DNA of 64,000 bases from contig NZ_BDBF01000007.1 in the NCBI RefSeq assembly GCF_001612845.1, positions 62,001-126,000 of the forward strand. Reading direction: 5' to 3'. Position numbers and translations under genes: made by a program. The notes below the pieces were generated by a model. The model was given only the letters and a program-made list of their open reading frames with translations. It did not search any database and was not told where the DNA came from. Numbering within the stretch: the first letter of the stretch is position 1; every line of letters begins with the position of its first letter. The DNA comes from Nocardia elegans NBRC 108235. GTDB lineage: Bacteria > Actinomycetota > Actinomycetes > Mycobacteriales > Mycobacteriaceae. This document shows, piece by piece, positions 1-9,216 of this stretch.

Positions 1-1
1 C

Positions 2-247
2 GACCGCTCCGGCCTGCTGGCCTCCTGCTACCGCGAATCCCTGCGTGTCGCAGAGGAATTGGGTGCCCGCACGATCGCCTTCCCGGCGATCTCCACCGGC
101 GTGTACGGCTGGCCTCTCGACGACGGCGCCCGGATCGCCCTCGACACCGTCCGGACGGCGCGTACCGGCGCCGCCGAGATCCGTTTCGTCCTGTTCGGCG
201 CGACCGCGCATCGGGTGTTCGAGTCCGCGCTGGCCGCACTGGAATAG
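2..247 (+). CDS. Macro-domain protein, 3' part (5' end outside the window)
   Basis: Open from the window edge to a TAG stop, about 81 residues. The visible part carries [15 protein letters not shown] and then [13 protein letters not shown], the C-terminal half of the macro-domain fold that binds ADP-ribose; the GVYG loop is the phosphate-binding loop of this family. Members remove or bind ADP-ribose or O-acetyl-ADP-ribose in the cytoplasm. The N-terminal half is missing, so the catalytic loop cannot be judged. It ends about 120 bases before ruvC and is probably a separate unit, because ruvC has its own promoter and operator. Confidence 0.85.
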   Translation, partial: DRSGLLASCYRESLRVAEELGARTIAFPAISTGVYGWPLDDGARIALDTVRTARTGAAEIRFVLFGATAHRVFESALAALE

Positions 248-325
248 CCGGCTTCGTCGCTCCGCGGCGCGGGGTCGCGGCGTCCGGGCTCCGTGTCGGT
301 GGCCGCCGGTACGGGGGCTCTCGGT

Positions 326-347
326 TAGACTTCGAACAATTGTTCGC
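326..347 (+). promoter_or_regulatory. ruvCAB promoter -10 with overlapping LexA (SOS) box
   Basis: TCGAACAATTGTTCGC at 332-347 matches the actinobacterial LexA consensus TCGAAC-N4-GTTCGA in all but the last base. It directly follows TAGACT (326-331), a plausible -10. The ruvC start codon is 22 bases downstream. SOS control of ruvCAB is established in mycobacteria; the placement here, right after the -10, fits repression. Confidence 0.8.
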
Positions 348-368
348 GAATCGACAGGGGTGCATTTC

Positions 369-938
369 GTGCGGGTGATGGGTGTCGACCCCGGGCTCAC
401 CCGGTGCGGCCTGAGCATCGTCGAGGGCGGTCTGGGGCGGCAGGTCACCGCGCTCGACGTCGACGTCGTGCGGACACCGGCCGATATGGACCTCGCGCAG
501 CGGCTGCTGGGCGTCGCCGACGCCGCCGAGCACTGGATGGACACCCATCGGCCCGAGGCGGTCGCGATCGAGCGGGTCTTCTCCCAGCACAACGTCCGCA
601 CCGCCATGGGCACCGCACAGGCCGGCGGGGTGATCGCGCTGGCGGCCGCGCGGCGCGGCATACCCGTCGCCTTCCACACTCCGAGCCAGGTCAAAGCGGC
701 GGTGACCGGCAACGGTTCCGCGGACAAGGCTCAGGTGACGGCGATGGTGACCCGCATCCTAGGCTTGCAGACGGCGCCGAAACCGGCCGACGCGGCCGAC
801 GCCCTGGCGCTGGCGATCTGCCACTGCTGGCGGGCGCCGATGCTGGAGCGGATGGCGAAGGCGGAGGCCCAGGCCGAACAGGCGCGGCGCAGATACGCCG
901 AAAGGCTTGCCCAGCAACGAAAGGCGGTGACCAGGTGA
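369..938 (+). CDS. ruvC: Holliday junction endonuclease RuvC
   Basis: A 189-residue protein, the normal family length. RuvC is the dimeric nuclease that cuts Holliday junctions symmetrically with RuvAB. The N-terminus reads [14 protein letters not shown], giving the first catalytic aspartate (Asp7). AIERVF supplies the catalytic glutamate and the [15 protein letters not shown] segment supplies the two C-terminal aspartates. The GTG at 369 is chosen because the RuvC fold begins there and a purine-rich AGGGG lies about 10 bases upstream; the longer open frame upstream has no RuvC homology. The stop overlaps the ruvA start by four bases (GTGA), so translation is probably coupled. Confidence 0.95.
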   Translation: MRVMGVDPGLTRCGLSIVEGGLGRQVTALDVDVVRTPADMDLAQRLLGVADAAEHWMDTHRPEAVAIERVFSQHNVRTAMGTAQAGGVIALAAARRGIPVAFHTPSQVKAAVTGNGSADKAQVTAMVTRILGLQTAPKPADAADALALAICHCWRAPMLERMAKAEAQAEQARRRYAERLAQQRKAVTR

Positions 939-1540
939 TCGCGTCGGTGCGCGGTGAGGTGCTCGAGATCGGGCTCGACCACGCGGTGCTGGAGGCCGCG
1001 GGCGTGGGATACCGGCTCAACGCCACCCCCTCCACGCTGGCCGGTCTCACCCGCGGCGACGAGGCCCGCCTCTACACCGCGATGATCGTGCGCGAGGATT
1101 CGATGACGCTGTACGGCTTCGCCGATACCGAGGCGCGCGATCTGTTCGGGCTGCTGCAAACCGTCTCCGGTGTCGGTCCCCGGCTGGCGATGGCGGTGCT
1201 GGCGGTGCTCGAGCCCGAGGCGCTGCGAAAAGCCTTGGCGGAGAGCAACGTCGCCGCACTGACCCGGGTACCGGGGATCGGTAAACGCGGGGCCGAGCGC
1301 ATGGTGGTCGAATTGCGCGACAAGGTGAATCTGGTTCCCGTGCAGTCCGCCCCGCCCGGCGCGGCGCCCACCCCGGTCGTCACCCCGGTGCGTGATCAGG
1401 TCGTGGAGGCGTTGACCGGTCTCGGGTTCCCGGTGAAGCAGGCCGAGCCCGCCGTCGACGGCGTCCTCGCCGAACAGCCCGAACTGGGTACCTCGCAGGC
1501 CCTGCGGGCCGCACTGGCGATCCTCGGCCGGAATCGGTGA
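935..1540 (+). CDS. ruvA: Holliday junction branch-migration protein RuvA
   Basis: 201 residues. RuvA tetramers bind the four-way junction and load the RuvB motor. The N-terminal OB-fold domain starts [25 protein letters not shown]. The helix-hairpin-helix region contains [13 protein letters not shown] and [15 protein letters not shown], the two HhH motifs. After a proline-rich linker (about residues 131-147) comes domain [23 protein letters not shown], which contacts RuvB. The GTG start at 935 overlaps the ruvC stop and the gene overlaps the ruvB start in the same four-base manner. Confidence 0.95.
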   Translation: MIASVRGEVLEIGLDHAVLEAAGVGYRLNATPSTLAGLTRGDEARLYTAMIVREDSMTLYGFADTEARDLFGLLQTVSGVGPRLAMAVLAVLEPEALRKALAESNVAALTRVPGIGKRGAERMVVELRDKVNLVPVQSAPPGAAPTPVVTPVRDQVVEALTGLGFPVKQAEPAVDGVLAEQPELGTSQALRAALAILGRNR

Positions 1541-2685
1541 CGCCGATGCACGACGACGAATTCCCTTCCAGCAGTGGCGGTATCGATCCCGGCGCCGACG
1601 ATATCGGCACCGGTGCGGACGGCGGCGAATCCGCGGTCACCGCGAACTACCTGACCTCCGACGGGGACATCGAGGCCGGCCTGCGCCCGAAATCCCTGGA
1701 CGACTTCATCGGCCAGCCCCGGGTGCGCGAGCAGCTCGCCCTGGTCTTGCGCGGTGCGACCCAGCGCGGCGGCACCCCCGACCACGTCCTGCTGTCCGGC
1801 CCGCCCGGGCTCGGCAAGACCAGTATGGCGATGATCATCGCCGCCGAGCTCGGTACCGCGCTGCGAATCACGTCCGGACCGGCTCTGGAACGCGCCGGTG
1901 ACCTGGCCGCGATGCTGAGCAATCTCGTCGAGGGCGACGTGCTGTTCATCGACGAGATCCACCGCATGGCCCGCCCGGCCGAGGAGATGCTGTACCTGGC
2001 GATGGAGGATTTCCGGGTCGACGTCGTGGTCGGCAAGGGACCGGGAGCGACCTCGATCCCCTTGGAGATCGCGCCGTTCACCCTGGTCGGCGCCACCACG
2101 CGCTCGGGCGCGCTGACCGGCCCGCTGCGCGACCGCTTCGGCTTCACCGGCCATATGGACTTCTACGAGCCCGAGGAACTGCAGCGCATTCTGCAGCGTT
2201 CGGCGGCGATCCTCGGCGTACGCATCGAATCCGATGCGGCGGCAGAGATCGCCGGCCGCTCCCGGGGTACACCTCGCATCGCCAACCGGCTGCTGCGCCG
2301 GGTCCGCGACTATGCGGAGGTACGGGCCGACGGCCTGGTCACTCGGGACATCGCCAAGGCCGCGCTGGCTGTCTACGACGTGGATTCGCTGGGATTGGAC
2401 CGGCTCGACCGCGCCGTGCTGGGCGCGCTGGTCCGCGGCTTCGGCGGCGGCCCGGTCGGTGTGTCGACGCTGGCGGTGGCCGTGGGGGAGGAGGCCGCCA
2501 CCGTCGAGGAGGTGTGCGAACCGTTCCTGGTTCGCGCCGGTATGGTCGCGCGCACCCCGCGCGGGCGGGTCGCCACCGCCGCCGCCTGGGAGCATCTAGG
2601 TCTGGTGCCGCCGCCGGATCTGGTTTTCGGATCCATCGAGGTCCGAGGCCGCGAAGCCCAGCCCACCCTCGACCTGTTCGACTGA
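1537..2685 (+). CDS. ruvB: Holliday junction helicase motor RuvB
   Basis: 382 residues, AAA+ ATPase that drives branch migration. Walker A GPPGLGKT is at about residues 88-95 and Walker B LFIDEIHR near 136. Sensor 1 is in LVGATTRSG and the C-terminal winged helix ends [17 protein letters not shown]. It is about 35-40 residues longer than typical RuvB because of an acidic, glycine-rich N-terminal extension. The GTG at 1537 overlaps the ruvA stop by four bases; an ATG at 1546 (MHDDEF) is an equally possible start. Confidence 0.94.
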   Translation: MTPMHDDEFPSSSGGIDPGADDIGTGADGGESAVTANYLTSDGDIEAGLRPKSLDDFIGQPRVREQLALVLRGATQRGGTPDHVLLSGPPGLGKTSMAMIIAAELGTALRITSGPALERAGDLAAMLSNLVEGDVLFIDEIHRMARPAEEMLYLAMEDFRVDVVVGKGPGATSIPLEIAPFTLVGATTRSGALTGPLRDRFGFTGHMDFYEPEELQRILQRSAAILGVRIESDAAAEIAGRSRGTPRIANRLLRRVRDYAEVRADGLVTRDIAKAALAVYDVDSLGLDRLDRAVLGALVRGFGGGPVGVSTLAVAVGEEAATVEEVCEPFLVRAGMVARTPRGRVATAAAWEHLGLVPPPDLVFGSIEVRGREAQPTLDLFD

Positions 2686-2713
2686 TCCCGTCCGGCCCGG
2701 CAGTTCGATCGCG

Positions 2714-3244
2714 TCAGCTCACCAGCGCCGCGACCGCATCCACGAAGGCGTCCACCTCGCCGCGGTGGTAGGCCCGGACCCCTGCCGCGGCGGTGCCGAA
2801 TGCGGGGCGGATCGCCGCCGCGTCCCATCCCGTCGCGGCCTGTGCCAGTAGCGCGGCGACGCGCTCGCGGAACGCGTCGACCTCGTCGGCGACATATCCG
2901 CTCCGGCCCAGCGGCGGCGCCGAAAACCGCAGCCGGGAAACATATTCCGGCGACGGCGGCCACGCCACCTGCGGCCGGGACGGGCCGTAGCGCGCGGACT
3001 CCAGCGCCACGCAGGCGCGATCGAGAAATGCGTCCACCTCGTCGCGGTCGTAATCGCGGCGGCCGGGAGCGGCCAGGCCGAATTCGTGTCCGCGAATGGC
3101 GGCCGCGCTCACAATGGCCCGGCCCGCGAAGGCATCGGCGAGGGCGGCGCAGAACGCGTCGACCTCGGCGGGGTCGTAGCCGCGGTGCCCGATCGGGGCC
3201 CGGCCGAAACGGATCCCTCGCACATACTCCGGCGTCACCCGCAC
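2714..3244 (-). CDS. Protein of four DivIVA-like motif repeats
   Basis: 176 residues made almost only of four copies of a G/R-x-Y-x3-EVDAF motif (GYDPAEVDAF, DYDRDEVDAF, GYVADEVDAF, AYHRGEVDAF), about 44 residues apart. Repeats 1 and 3 begin PEYV.xxRF, while repeats 2 and 4 begin with an IR element followed by an FG pair (HEFG, PAFG), so the order is A-B-A-B. The motif is the short DivIVA N-terminal signature (as in Wag31 and small DivIVA-domain proteins) that binds curved membrane at poles or septa. No long coiled coil follows, unlike real DivIVA. Function unknown; a small membrane- or DivIVA-associated adaptor is possible. It converges on ruvB with a 28-base gap. Confidence 0.7.
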   Translation of the reverse strand: MRVTPEYVRGIRFGRAPIGHRGYDPAEVDAFCAALADAFAGRAIVSAAAIRGHEFGLAAPGRRDYDRDEVDAFLDRACVALESARYGPSRPQVAWPPSPEYVSRLRFSAPPLGRSGYVADEVDAFRERVAALLAQAATGWDAAAIRPAFGTAAAGVRAYHRGEVDAFVDAVAALVS

Positions 3245-3260
3245 ATTGTTACAACACCGC

Positions 3261-3884
3261 TCAGCCGGCGCGCACCCCGTCGATCAACAATCGCGGAATC
3301 GCCTGGGCCAGTCCGGCGGTCGACTCCGGATCGGGATCGCGCAGGCCGTGCACGATGGCCGCGAGCAGCATGCCGGTCACCGCCTTGGCCGTATTGGCGG
3401 CGTCGAGGTCGGCCCGCAGATAGCCCAATTCCACACCGTGCTCGAGATATCCGGTGGTGAGCGCGTCGGCGGTGTCGAGCAGGCCGTAGAGCCGCATCGT
3501 CAACTCCGGATCGATGCCGGTCGCCTGGAACAGCAGCAACTGCGCGACCCGGCGGTCTTCGAGGAAGATCCGGTGCAGCGCGACGCCGATGCGGTCCAGC
3601 TGACGCCGGTAATCGGCGAGCGAGGTCGCCGCGTCGGGCGCGTTCTCCGTTCCGAGCGCCTCGATGATCCGCGCGGCGAGATCGTCGATCACGTGGTCGA
3701 TGATGTCGCGCTTGTTCTCGAAGTAGCGATAGAACGTCCCGTGCCCGATTCCGAGGGCCGTGGCGATATCGGCGATTCCGGTGGCGTGATAGCCCTTGTC
3801 GGCGAAGCAGGCGAAGGCGGTGTCGATGATCTGTTGCCGCAGTTCGGCCTTGCGTCGCTCCAGATGTGTGGATGGCTTCGGCAC
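3261..3884 (-). CDS. TetR-family transcriptional regulator
   Basis: 207 residues from the GTG at 3884. The N-terminal helix-turn-helix reads TAFACFADKGYHATGIADIA followed by GIGHGTFYRYFENKRDI, the classic TetR DNA-binding signature. The C-terminal two thirds is a helical ligand domain not assignable to a known effector. An upstream ATG at 3926 is in frame, but using it would place the palindromic operator inside the coding region, so 3884 is preferred. It is divergent from the monooxygenase and most likely represses it and itself through the 3894-3934 site. Confidence 0.88.
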   Translation of the reverse strand: MPKPSTHLERRKAELRQQIIDTAFACFADKGYHATGIADIATALGIGHGTFYRYFENKRDIIDHVIDDLAARIIEALGTENAPDAATSLADYRRQLDRIGVALHRIFLEDRRVAQLLLFQATGIDPELTMRLYGLLDTADALTTGYLEHGVELGYLRADLDAANTAKAVTGMLLAAIVHGLRDPDPESTAGLAQAIPRLLIDGVRAG

Positions 3885-3893
3885 GGACCCGAT

Positions 3894-3934
3894 GATACGG
3901 TGTTCCGCAACGGAATGATGTGTCATTCCGTATC
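3894..3934. promoter_or_regulatory. Nested inverted repeats, probable TetR operator
   Basis: The stretch between the divergent regulator and monooxygenase holds CGGAATGA-TGTG-TCATTCCG (3911-3930), a perfect 8-base inverted repeat. Overlapping it is TTCCG-CAA-CGGAA (3903-3915) and an outer pair GATACGG (3894-3900) with CCGTATC (3928-3934). The repeated element is CGGAA/TTCCG in both orientations. Position and symmetry suit a TetR dimer pair. Confidence 0.65.
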
Positions 3935-3963
3935 AGATGCATCAGGTAACAGGGAGGTTCGGC

Positions 3964-5457
3964 GTGGCACCTCAGTACGACGCCGTGGTGGTCGGTGCGG
4001 GATTCGGCGGTATGGGGGCCGGAATTCAGCTGGATCGTCTCGGTCTGAAGAATTTCGTGATCCTCGAGCGCGAGGACGGCCTGGGCGGGACCTGGCACGT
4101 CAATCACTACCCGGGCCTGGCCGTCGATATCGCCTCGGTGACCTACTCGTATTCGTTCGAACCGAATCCGCACTGGTCGCGGCTGTTCGCCCCGGGCGCC
4201 GAGCTCAAGAAGTACGCCGAGCACATCGCGGACAAATACGACCTACGCCGCCGGATGCGGTTCAACCAGGTCGTCGGCGGCGCTCGCTGGGATTCCGAAC
4301 ACGCGCACTGGGTGGTGTCGGTCGAGGGTGGCGAAACCCTCACCGCGCGCTATCTGCTCACCGCGACCGGCTTCCTATCCCAGCCCTATACCCCGCCGTT
4401 CCCGGGCATCGACAGCTTCGCCGGCAAGATCATCCACACCACCGCCTGGGAGGACGATTTCGATCTGACCGGGCGGCGCGCCGCCGTCATCGGCACCGGC
4501 GCCACCGCCGTACAGCTCGTGCCGGAGGCCGCGAAGAAGGTCGCGGAACTGACCGTCTTCCAGCGCACGCCGATCTGGGTCGTACCCAAGGTCGACACCG
4601 CCATTCCGAAGCGCGTTCAACAGCTGTTCGAGAAGGTGCCGCTGACCCAGAAAGCGGCGCGGCTGGTCAACACCGGCGCTCTGGAACTGCTGATGGTCTC
4701 CGGCGTGCTGCACTACAAGCAGGCCAAACTCGGCAACAAGGGCGCCGCACTGCTGGCGAAGGCGCATCTGCGCGCGCAGGTGCGCGACAAGGAGACCCGC
4801 GACAAGCTGACCCCGCACTACGACTTCGGCTGCAAGCGGCCCACCTTCTCCAACACCTACTTCAAGACCTTCAACGAACCGCACGTGCGGCTCGAGACCA
4901 CTGCGATCGACCATGTCGAGGCCGACGGCATCGTGACCGCGGACGGGCACAAGACCGAGATCGATACGCTGATCCTCGCGACCGGCTTCAATCTCTGGGA
5001 TGTGAACTTCCCGGCCGTCGAGATCATCGGCCGCGACGGGGTGAATCTCGGAAAGTTCTGGCGCGACAACCGATTCCAGGCCTACGAGGGCATCACGGTG
5101 CCGAAATTCCCGAACTTCTTCAGCCTCAACAGCCCCTACTCCTACAGCGGTCTGTCCTACTTCACCACCATCGAGGCGCAGATGAAGCATATGGACCGGC
5201 TGCTGCGCGAGGCACGCCGGCGCGGTGAGGAGGTCTTCGAGGTGCGGGAAGAGGCCAACGCGCGCTTCCTGGACTACGTGACCGAGAAGCTCGGCTCGTC
5301 GGTGTTCTACGCCGGGAGTTGCTCGACGGCCCGCAGCTACTACTTCAACCAGCACGGCGAGGCCGCGCTGCTGCGCCCGAACAGCACGATCACCACCCAC
5401 CGCGAAGCGGTGAACTTCCCGCTCGACGACTACGTCTACGGCGCGCCCGCCGCCTGA
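3964..5457 (+). CDS. Flavin-containing (Baeyer-Villiger type) monooxygenase
   Basis: 497 residues, an FAD- and NADPH-dependent oxygenase of the BVMO/EthA-like group. The FAD-binding Rossmann motif is VVVGAGFGGMGAG near the N-terminus. The second dinucleotide motif is VIGTGATAVQL. Between them lies FAGKIIHTTAW, the BVMO fingerprint F-x-G-x3-H-x3-W. These enzymes insert oxygen next to ketones or oxidise heteroatoms. The GTG at 3964 is chosen because AGGGAGG sits 7 bases before it; an in-frame ATG at 3937 lies upstream of that ribosome site. Probably controlled by the divergent TetR gene. The substrate cannot be read from sequence. Confidence 0.9.
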   Translation: MAPQYDAVVVGAGFGGMGAGIQLDRLGLKNFVILEREDGLGGTWHVNHYPGLAVDIASVTYSYSFEPNPHWSRLFAPGAELKKYAEHIADKYDLRRRMRFNQVVGGARWDSEHAHWVVSVEGGETLTARYLLTATGFLSQPYTPPFPGIDSFAGKIIHTTAWEDDFDLTGRRAAVIGTGATAVQLVPEAAKKVAELTVFQRTPIWVVPKVDTAIPKRVQQLFEKVPLTQKAARLVNTGALELLMVSGVLHYKQAKLGNKGAALLAKAHLRAQVRDKETRDKLTPHYDFGCKRPTFSNTYFKTFNEPHVRLETTAIDHVEADGIVTADGHKTEIDTLILATGFNLWDVNFPAVEIIGRDGVNLGKFWRDNRFQAYEGITVPKFPNFFSLNSPYSYSGLSYFTTIEAQMKHMDRLLREARRRGEEVFEVREEANARFLDYVTEKLGSSVFYAGSCSTARSYYFNQHGEAALLRPNSTITTHREAVNFPLDDYVYGAPAA

Positions 5458-5596
5458 GGTGCCGCTGCGGCGGGGTTCGCGCCGGTGTGGCGCAAACCTC
5501 GCCGCGCGCACCGCGGGTGTGGCGATATTCCAGGTTGCTGGCAGACTGTGTGGGTACAGCCCCATCCAACCCACCAAACTAGGACCGACTACGACG

Positions 5597-6058
5597 ATGG
5601 CGAACCTGCTGTTTCCGCTGCTACTGGTAGTTCTGCTCGTACCGATGTTTCTCGGTGTCCGCCGCCAGAAGCGCGAAGCGCAGAAGGTCGCCGATATGCA
5701 GGAGAGCGTGAAGGTCGGTGACCAGGTCACCACCACCTCCGGCCTCTACGGCACCGTGGTCGACCTCGACGAGGAGACCGTCGACCTGGAGATCGCCGAG
5801 GATGTGGTGACCACCTGGCTGCGCGCCGCCATTCGCGATGTGCGCCCCGGTGGCGACGCCGCCGACTCCGCCGAGACGGGTTCCGACACCGAGGAGTCCG
5901 GCGACGAGGCGATCGCCGCCCCCGCGGCGGAGTCTGCCGGCACCAACGGGACGAACGGTTCGGCTTCCACGAACGGCTCGGCGGCCAACGGTTCGGCCTC
6001 GGCCTCCGGTGTGGAGGAATCCGTCGAGGACACCGCAGCCCGGCTGCGCAAAGACTGA
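5597..6058 (+). CDS. yajC: Sec translocon accessory protein YajC
   Basis: 153 residues. YajC associates with SecDF and the SecYEG channel. One N-terminal membrane helix (LLFPLLLVVLLVPMFLGVR) is followed by the conserved RRQKREAQKVADMQESVKVG and then DQVTTTSGLYGTVVDLDEET. The C-terminal 60 residues are an acidic, then Asn-Gly-Ser-rich low-complexity tail, common in actinobacterial YajC. It leads the secD-secF cluster, 138 bases ahead of secD. Confidence 0.92.
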   Translation: MANLLFPLLLVVLLVPMFLGVRRQKREAQKVADMQESVKVGDQVTTTSGLYGTVVDLDEETVDLEIAEDVVTTWLRAAIRDVRPGGDAADSAETGSDTEESGDEAIAAPAAESAGTNGTNGSASTNGSAANGSASASGVEESVEDTAARLRKD

Positions 6059-6196
6059 CCCGCTTCCGCCGTCGCAGCGCTCCGCCGCCGCGACGGCGGT
6101 GCGGCGTGTCCGTGGGCCCGCGCTCGCCGGTGCTCCGTGCTCGCAGGTCATGCCGCAATTCCGGCCGCCACCCTCACCGCCTAGGAGATATGTACT

Positions 6197-8017
6197 GTGC
6201 CACCTTCCAAGGGAACGGGGCATCCGCTGCGGCTGCTCGGCGTCTACGCCGTGCTGCTCGCGGTGATCTACGCGTTGGTGTTCTTCACCGGTGACAAGTC
6301 GCCGGAACCCAAACTGGGAATCGACCTGCAGGGTGGAACCCAGGTCACGCTGACCCCGCGCACGCCCGACGGCGGTAAGCCGAGCAAGGACAGCCTCAAG
6401 CAGGCCCAGCAGATCATCGAATCCCGGGTCAACGGCCTCGGTGTGGCCGGTTCCGAGGTGGTGATCGACGGCAACAACCTGGTCATCACCGTGCCCGGCA
6501 GCGACGGGCAGCAGGCGAAGTCGCTGGCCACCACGGCCAAGCTGTACATCCGCCCGGTGGTCGGACAGCCGTTGCCGGTCGGGCCCGACGGCAAGGTCCA
6601 GACCGGTGGCGAGCCCGCTCCCGGCGCGGAGCAGCCCGGCACCCCGCCGGCGAACACTCCGGCTCCGGGTGCGGGCCAGCAGGCACCCGCATCGGGTGCG
6701 TCGCCCGGTACCGAGTCGAAGCCGTCGAACGACTCCGGCACCGCCTCGGGTACGGCCTCTTCGGGTGAGACGTCCGGCACCGGCGAATCCTCGGGCACGA
6801 CCGCGCAGAACCGGGTCTTCCCGGCTCCGGCGCAGGCTCCGACGACGCCCGCTCCGGCTCCGGCACCCTCTCCGGAGCCCGGTGCGCCGAATCCGGCGCT
6901 GACGCCGCAGCAACAGGCCAAGCAGGAGATCGACGCGGCGCGTGCGCTGCGGCAGAGCACCGACCCGCAGGTCCAGCAGCTGGCAGCCCAGCGACTGGAC
7001 TGCCACAAGCCCGACCCGCTGGCCGGTAACGACGATCCGAAGCTGCCGCTGGTGACCTGCTCGTCGGACGGCAACGAGGTGTACCTGCTGGCCCCGATGC
7101 GCATCGACGGCCAGGACATCAAGGATGCGAGTTCGTCGCTGAACCAGCAGTCGCAGTGGGCGGTCGATCTGACGTTCAAGAACGCCGACGCGTGGGCCGA
7201 TCTCACCAAGGAATACCTGCAGAAGCAGGTGGCCTTCACCCTCGACTCGAAGGTGATCAGCGCGCCCGTCGTGCAGCAGGGGCCGCAGCTCGGCGGTACC
7301 ACCCAGATCACCGGCCAGTTCAACGCCTCCACCGCCAAGGAACTCGCCAACTCGCTGAAGTACGGCTCGCTGCCGCTGTCGTTCGAGGTCTCGGAAGCCT
7401 CCACGGTGTCGGCGACGCTCGGCCTGGCCTCGCTGCACGCCGGTTTGATCGCCGGTGCGATCGGTTTGGTCGCGGTGCTGCTGTACTGCCTGCTCTACTA
7501 CCGGATGCTCGGCTTCCTGGCCGGGTTCTCGCTGGTGGCCTCGGGTGTGGCGGTGTACGGGATCATCGTGCTGCTCGGCAGGTGGATCAACTTCACCCTC
7601 GACCTGGCCGGTATCGCCGGTCTGATCATCGGTATCGGTATGACCGCGGACTCGTTCGTGGTGTTCTTCGAACGCATCAAGGACGAGATGCGCGAGGGCC
7701 GCAGTTTCCGCTCGGCAGTCCCGCGCGGCTGGGCTCGCGCGCAGCGCACCAACCTCTCGGGTAAGACCGTCAGCCTCATCGCCTCGGTGGTGCTCTACAT
7801 CCTGGCGGCCGGACAGGTGAAGGGCTTCGCGTTCACCCTCGGCCTCACCACCGTGCTCGACGTGGTGGTGCTCTACCTGGTGACCTCGCCGCTGATGATG
7901 CTGGCCTCGCGCTCGCCGTTCTGGGCGAAGCCGTCGGTCAACGGTCTGGGCGCGGTGCAGCAGATCGCGCGGGAGCGTAAGGCGGCGGGCACACTCGTAG
8001 GGACGGGGTCACGATGA
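6197..8017 (+). CDS. secD: Protein translocase subunit SecD
   Basis: 606 residues. SecD uses the proton gradient to help pull exported proteins through the Sec channel. There is one N-terminal helix ([18 protein letters not shown]), the [13 protein letters not shown] signature, a large extracytoplasmic P1 region and a C-terminal six-helix RND-type block with [21 protein letters not shown]1 carries a roughly 100-residue Pro/Ala/Ser/Thr-rich insert (about residues 133-235), a feature of several actinobacterial SecDs. GTG start. The stop overlaps secF by four bases (ATGA). Confidence 0.95.
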   Translation: MPPSKGTGHPLRLLGVYAVLLAVIYALVFFTGDKSPEPKLGIDLQGGTQVTLTPRTPDGGKPSKDSLKQAQQIIESRVNGLGVAGSEVVIDGNNLVITVPGSDGQQAKSLATTAKLYIRPVVGQPLPVGPDGKVQTGGEPAPGAEQPGTPPANTPAPGAGQQAPASGASPGTESKPSNDSGTASGTASSGETSGTGESSGTTAQNRVFPAPAQAPTTPAPAPAPSPEPGAPNPALTPQQQAKQEIDAARALRQSTDPQVQQLAAQRLDCHKPDPLAGNDDPKLPLVTCSSDGNEVYLLAPMRIDGQDIKDASSSLNQQSQWAVDLTFKNADAWADLTKEYLQKQVAFTLDSKVISAPVVQQGPQLGGTTQITGQFNASTAKELANSLKYGSLPLSFEVSEASTVSATLGLASLHAGLIAGAIGLVAVLLYCLLYYRMLGFLAGFSLVASGVAVYGIIVLLGRWINFTLDLAGIAGLIIGIGMTADSFVVFFERIKDEMREGRSFRSAVPRGWARAQRTNLSGKTVSLIASVVLYILAAGQVKGFAFTLGLTTVLDVVVLYLVTSPLMMLASRSPFWAKPSVNGLGAVQQIARERKAAGTLVGTGSR

Positions 8018-9216
8018 GCGACAATCGCAGTCAGGTGTTGGAGGAACCGATCGTGGACGAGTCGCTGCCCGCCGGGGAAGCGCCGAAGCACGGATTCTTC
8101 GAACGCCTCTACACCGGTACCGGCGGCTTCCGGATCGTCGGCCGGCGCAAGCTGTACTACGGCATCGCCGCCGTGCTGGTCCTGATCGCGGTGCTGAGTA
8201 TCGCGGTGCGCGGCTTCACCCTCGGCATCGATTTCGCCGGTGGTACGAAGATCCAGATCCCGGCGACCAGCGGTATGACCACGACCTCGGTCGAGGACAC
8301 CTACTCCCAAGCCCTGGGACACAGCCCGGTCACCGTGCAGAAGGTCGGATCGGGTTCCTCGGCCTCCTTCGAGATCCGTTCCGAGACACTGGATTCCGCG
8401 CAGCAGGACAAGATCGCGGACGCGCTGTTCACGAAGTACCACCCGAAGGATTCCAGCGGTACGGCCAGCCGCAGCGTCATCAGCGTCACCGAGATCAGCG
8501 AGACCTGGGGTGGGCAGATCACCCGCAAGGCGATCATCGCGCTGGTGGTGTTCGTCCTGTTGACGATGGTCTACATCGCCATTCGATTCGAACGCGATAT
8601 GTCGATCGCCGCCATCGCCTCGCTGTTCTTCAACCTGATCGTCACCGCCGGCATCTATTCGATCGTCGGCTTCGAGGTGACGCCCGCCGCGGTGATCGGT
8701 CTGCTGACCATCCTGGGCTACGTGCTCTACGACAACGTCGTGGTGTTCGACAAGGTCGAGGAGAACACCCGCGGCGTTCTGCATCTGACTCGGCGCACCT
8801 ATGGTGAACAGGCCAATCTCGCCGCCAACCAGACGCTGATGCGCTCGATCAACACCACGGTGATCGGCATTCTGCCCATCGTCGGCATGCTGGTGATCGC
8901 GGTCTGGCTGCTCGGTGTGGGCACGCTGAAGGACCTCGCGCTGGTGCAGCTGGTCGGCATGATCGTCGGCGCCTACTCGTCGATCTTCTTCGCCGTGCCG
9001 CTGCTGGTGTCGATCAAGGAACGCTTCGGCCCGGTGGCCGCGCACACCCGCAAGGTGCTCGCCAAGCGCGCCGCCGGCGATACCGGCCGCACGGGTGAGG
9101 CGCTGGGTCGTCGCAGTTCCGGTGTCCCGGTCGCCACCCGCACCCGCGACAGCGGTTCCGCCGCACCGAGACCCGGTGCCCGGCCCACCGGGAAGCGGCA
9201 CAAGAGAACCCACTGA
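8014..9216 (+). CDS. secF: Protein translocase subunit SecF
   Basis: 400 residues, partner of SecD. The [15 protein letters not shown] signature follows the first helix. Five further helices include the [21 protein letters not shown] motif, whose acidic residues belong to the proton path, and the [10 protein letters not shown] segment. A basic, disordered 60-residue tail ends the protein. The gene overlaps secD by four bases and the following lipoprotein start by one base (TGATG), so the three are a translation-coupled unit. Confidence 0.95.
   Translation: MSDNRSQVLEEPIVDESLPAGEAPKHGFFERLYTGTGGFRIVGRRKLYYGIAAVLVLIAVLSIAVRGFTLGIDFAGGTKIQIPATSGMTTTSVEDTYSQALGHSPVTVQKVGSGSSASFEIRSETLDSAQQDKIADALFTKYHPKDSSGTASRSVISVTEISETWGGQITRKAIIALVVFVLLTMVYIAIRFERDMSIAAIASLFFNLIVTAGIYSIVGFEVTPAAVIGLLTILGYVLYDNVVVFDKVEENTRGVLHLTRRTYGEQANLAANQTLMRSINTTVIGILPIVGMLVIAVWLLGVGTLKDLALVQLVGMIVGAYSSIFFAVPLLVSIKERFGPVAAHTRKVLAKRAAGDTGRTGEALGRRSSGVPVATRTRDSGSAAPRPGARPTGKRHKRTH

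Noticed and set aside
45..368. Long open frame running into ruvC from upstream
   Set aside because: It is Arg/Pro/Ser-rich shadow sequence across the macro-domain gene and the LexA box; RuvC homology begins at 369.
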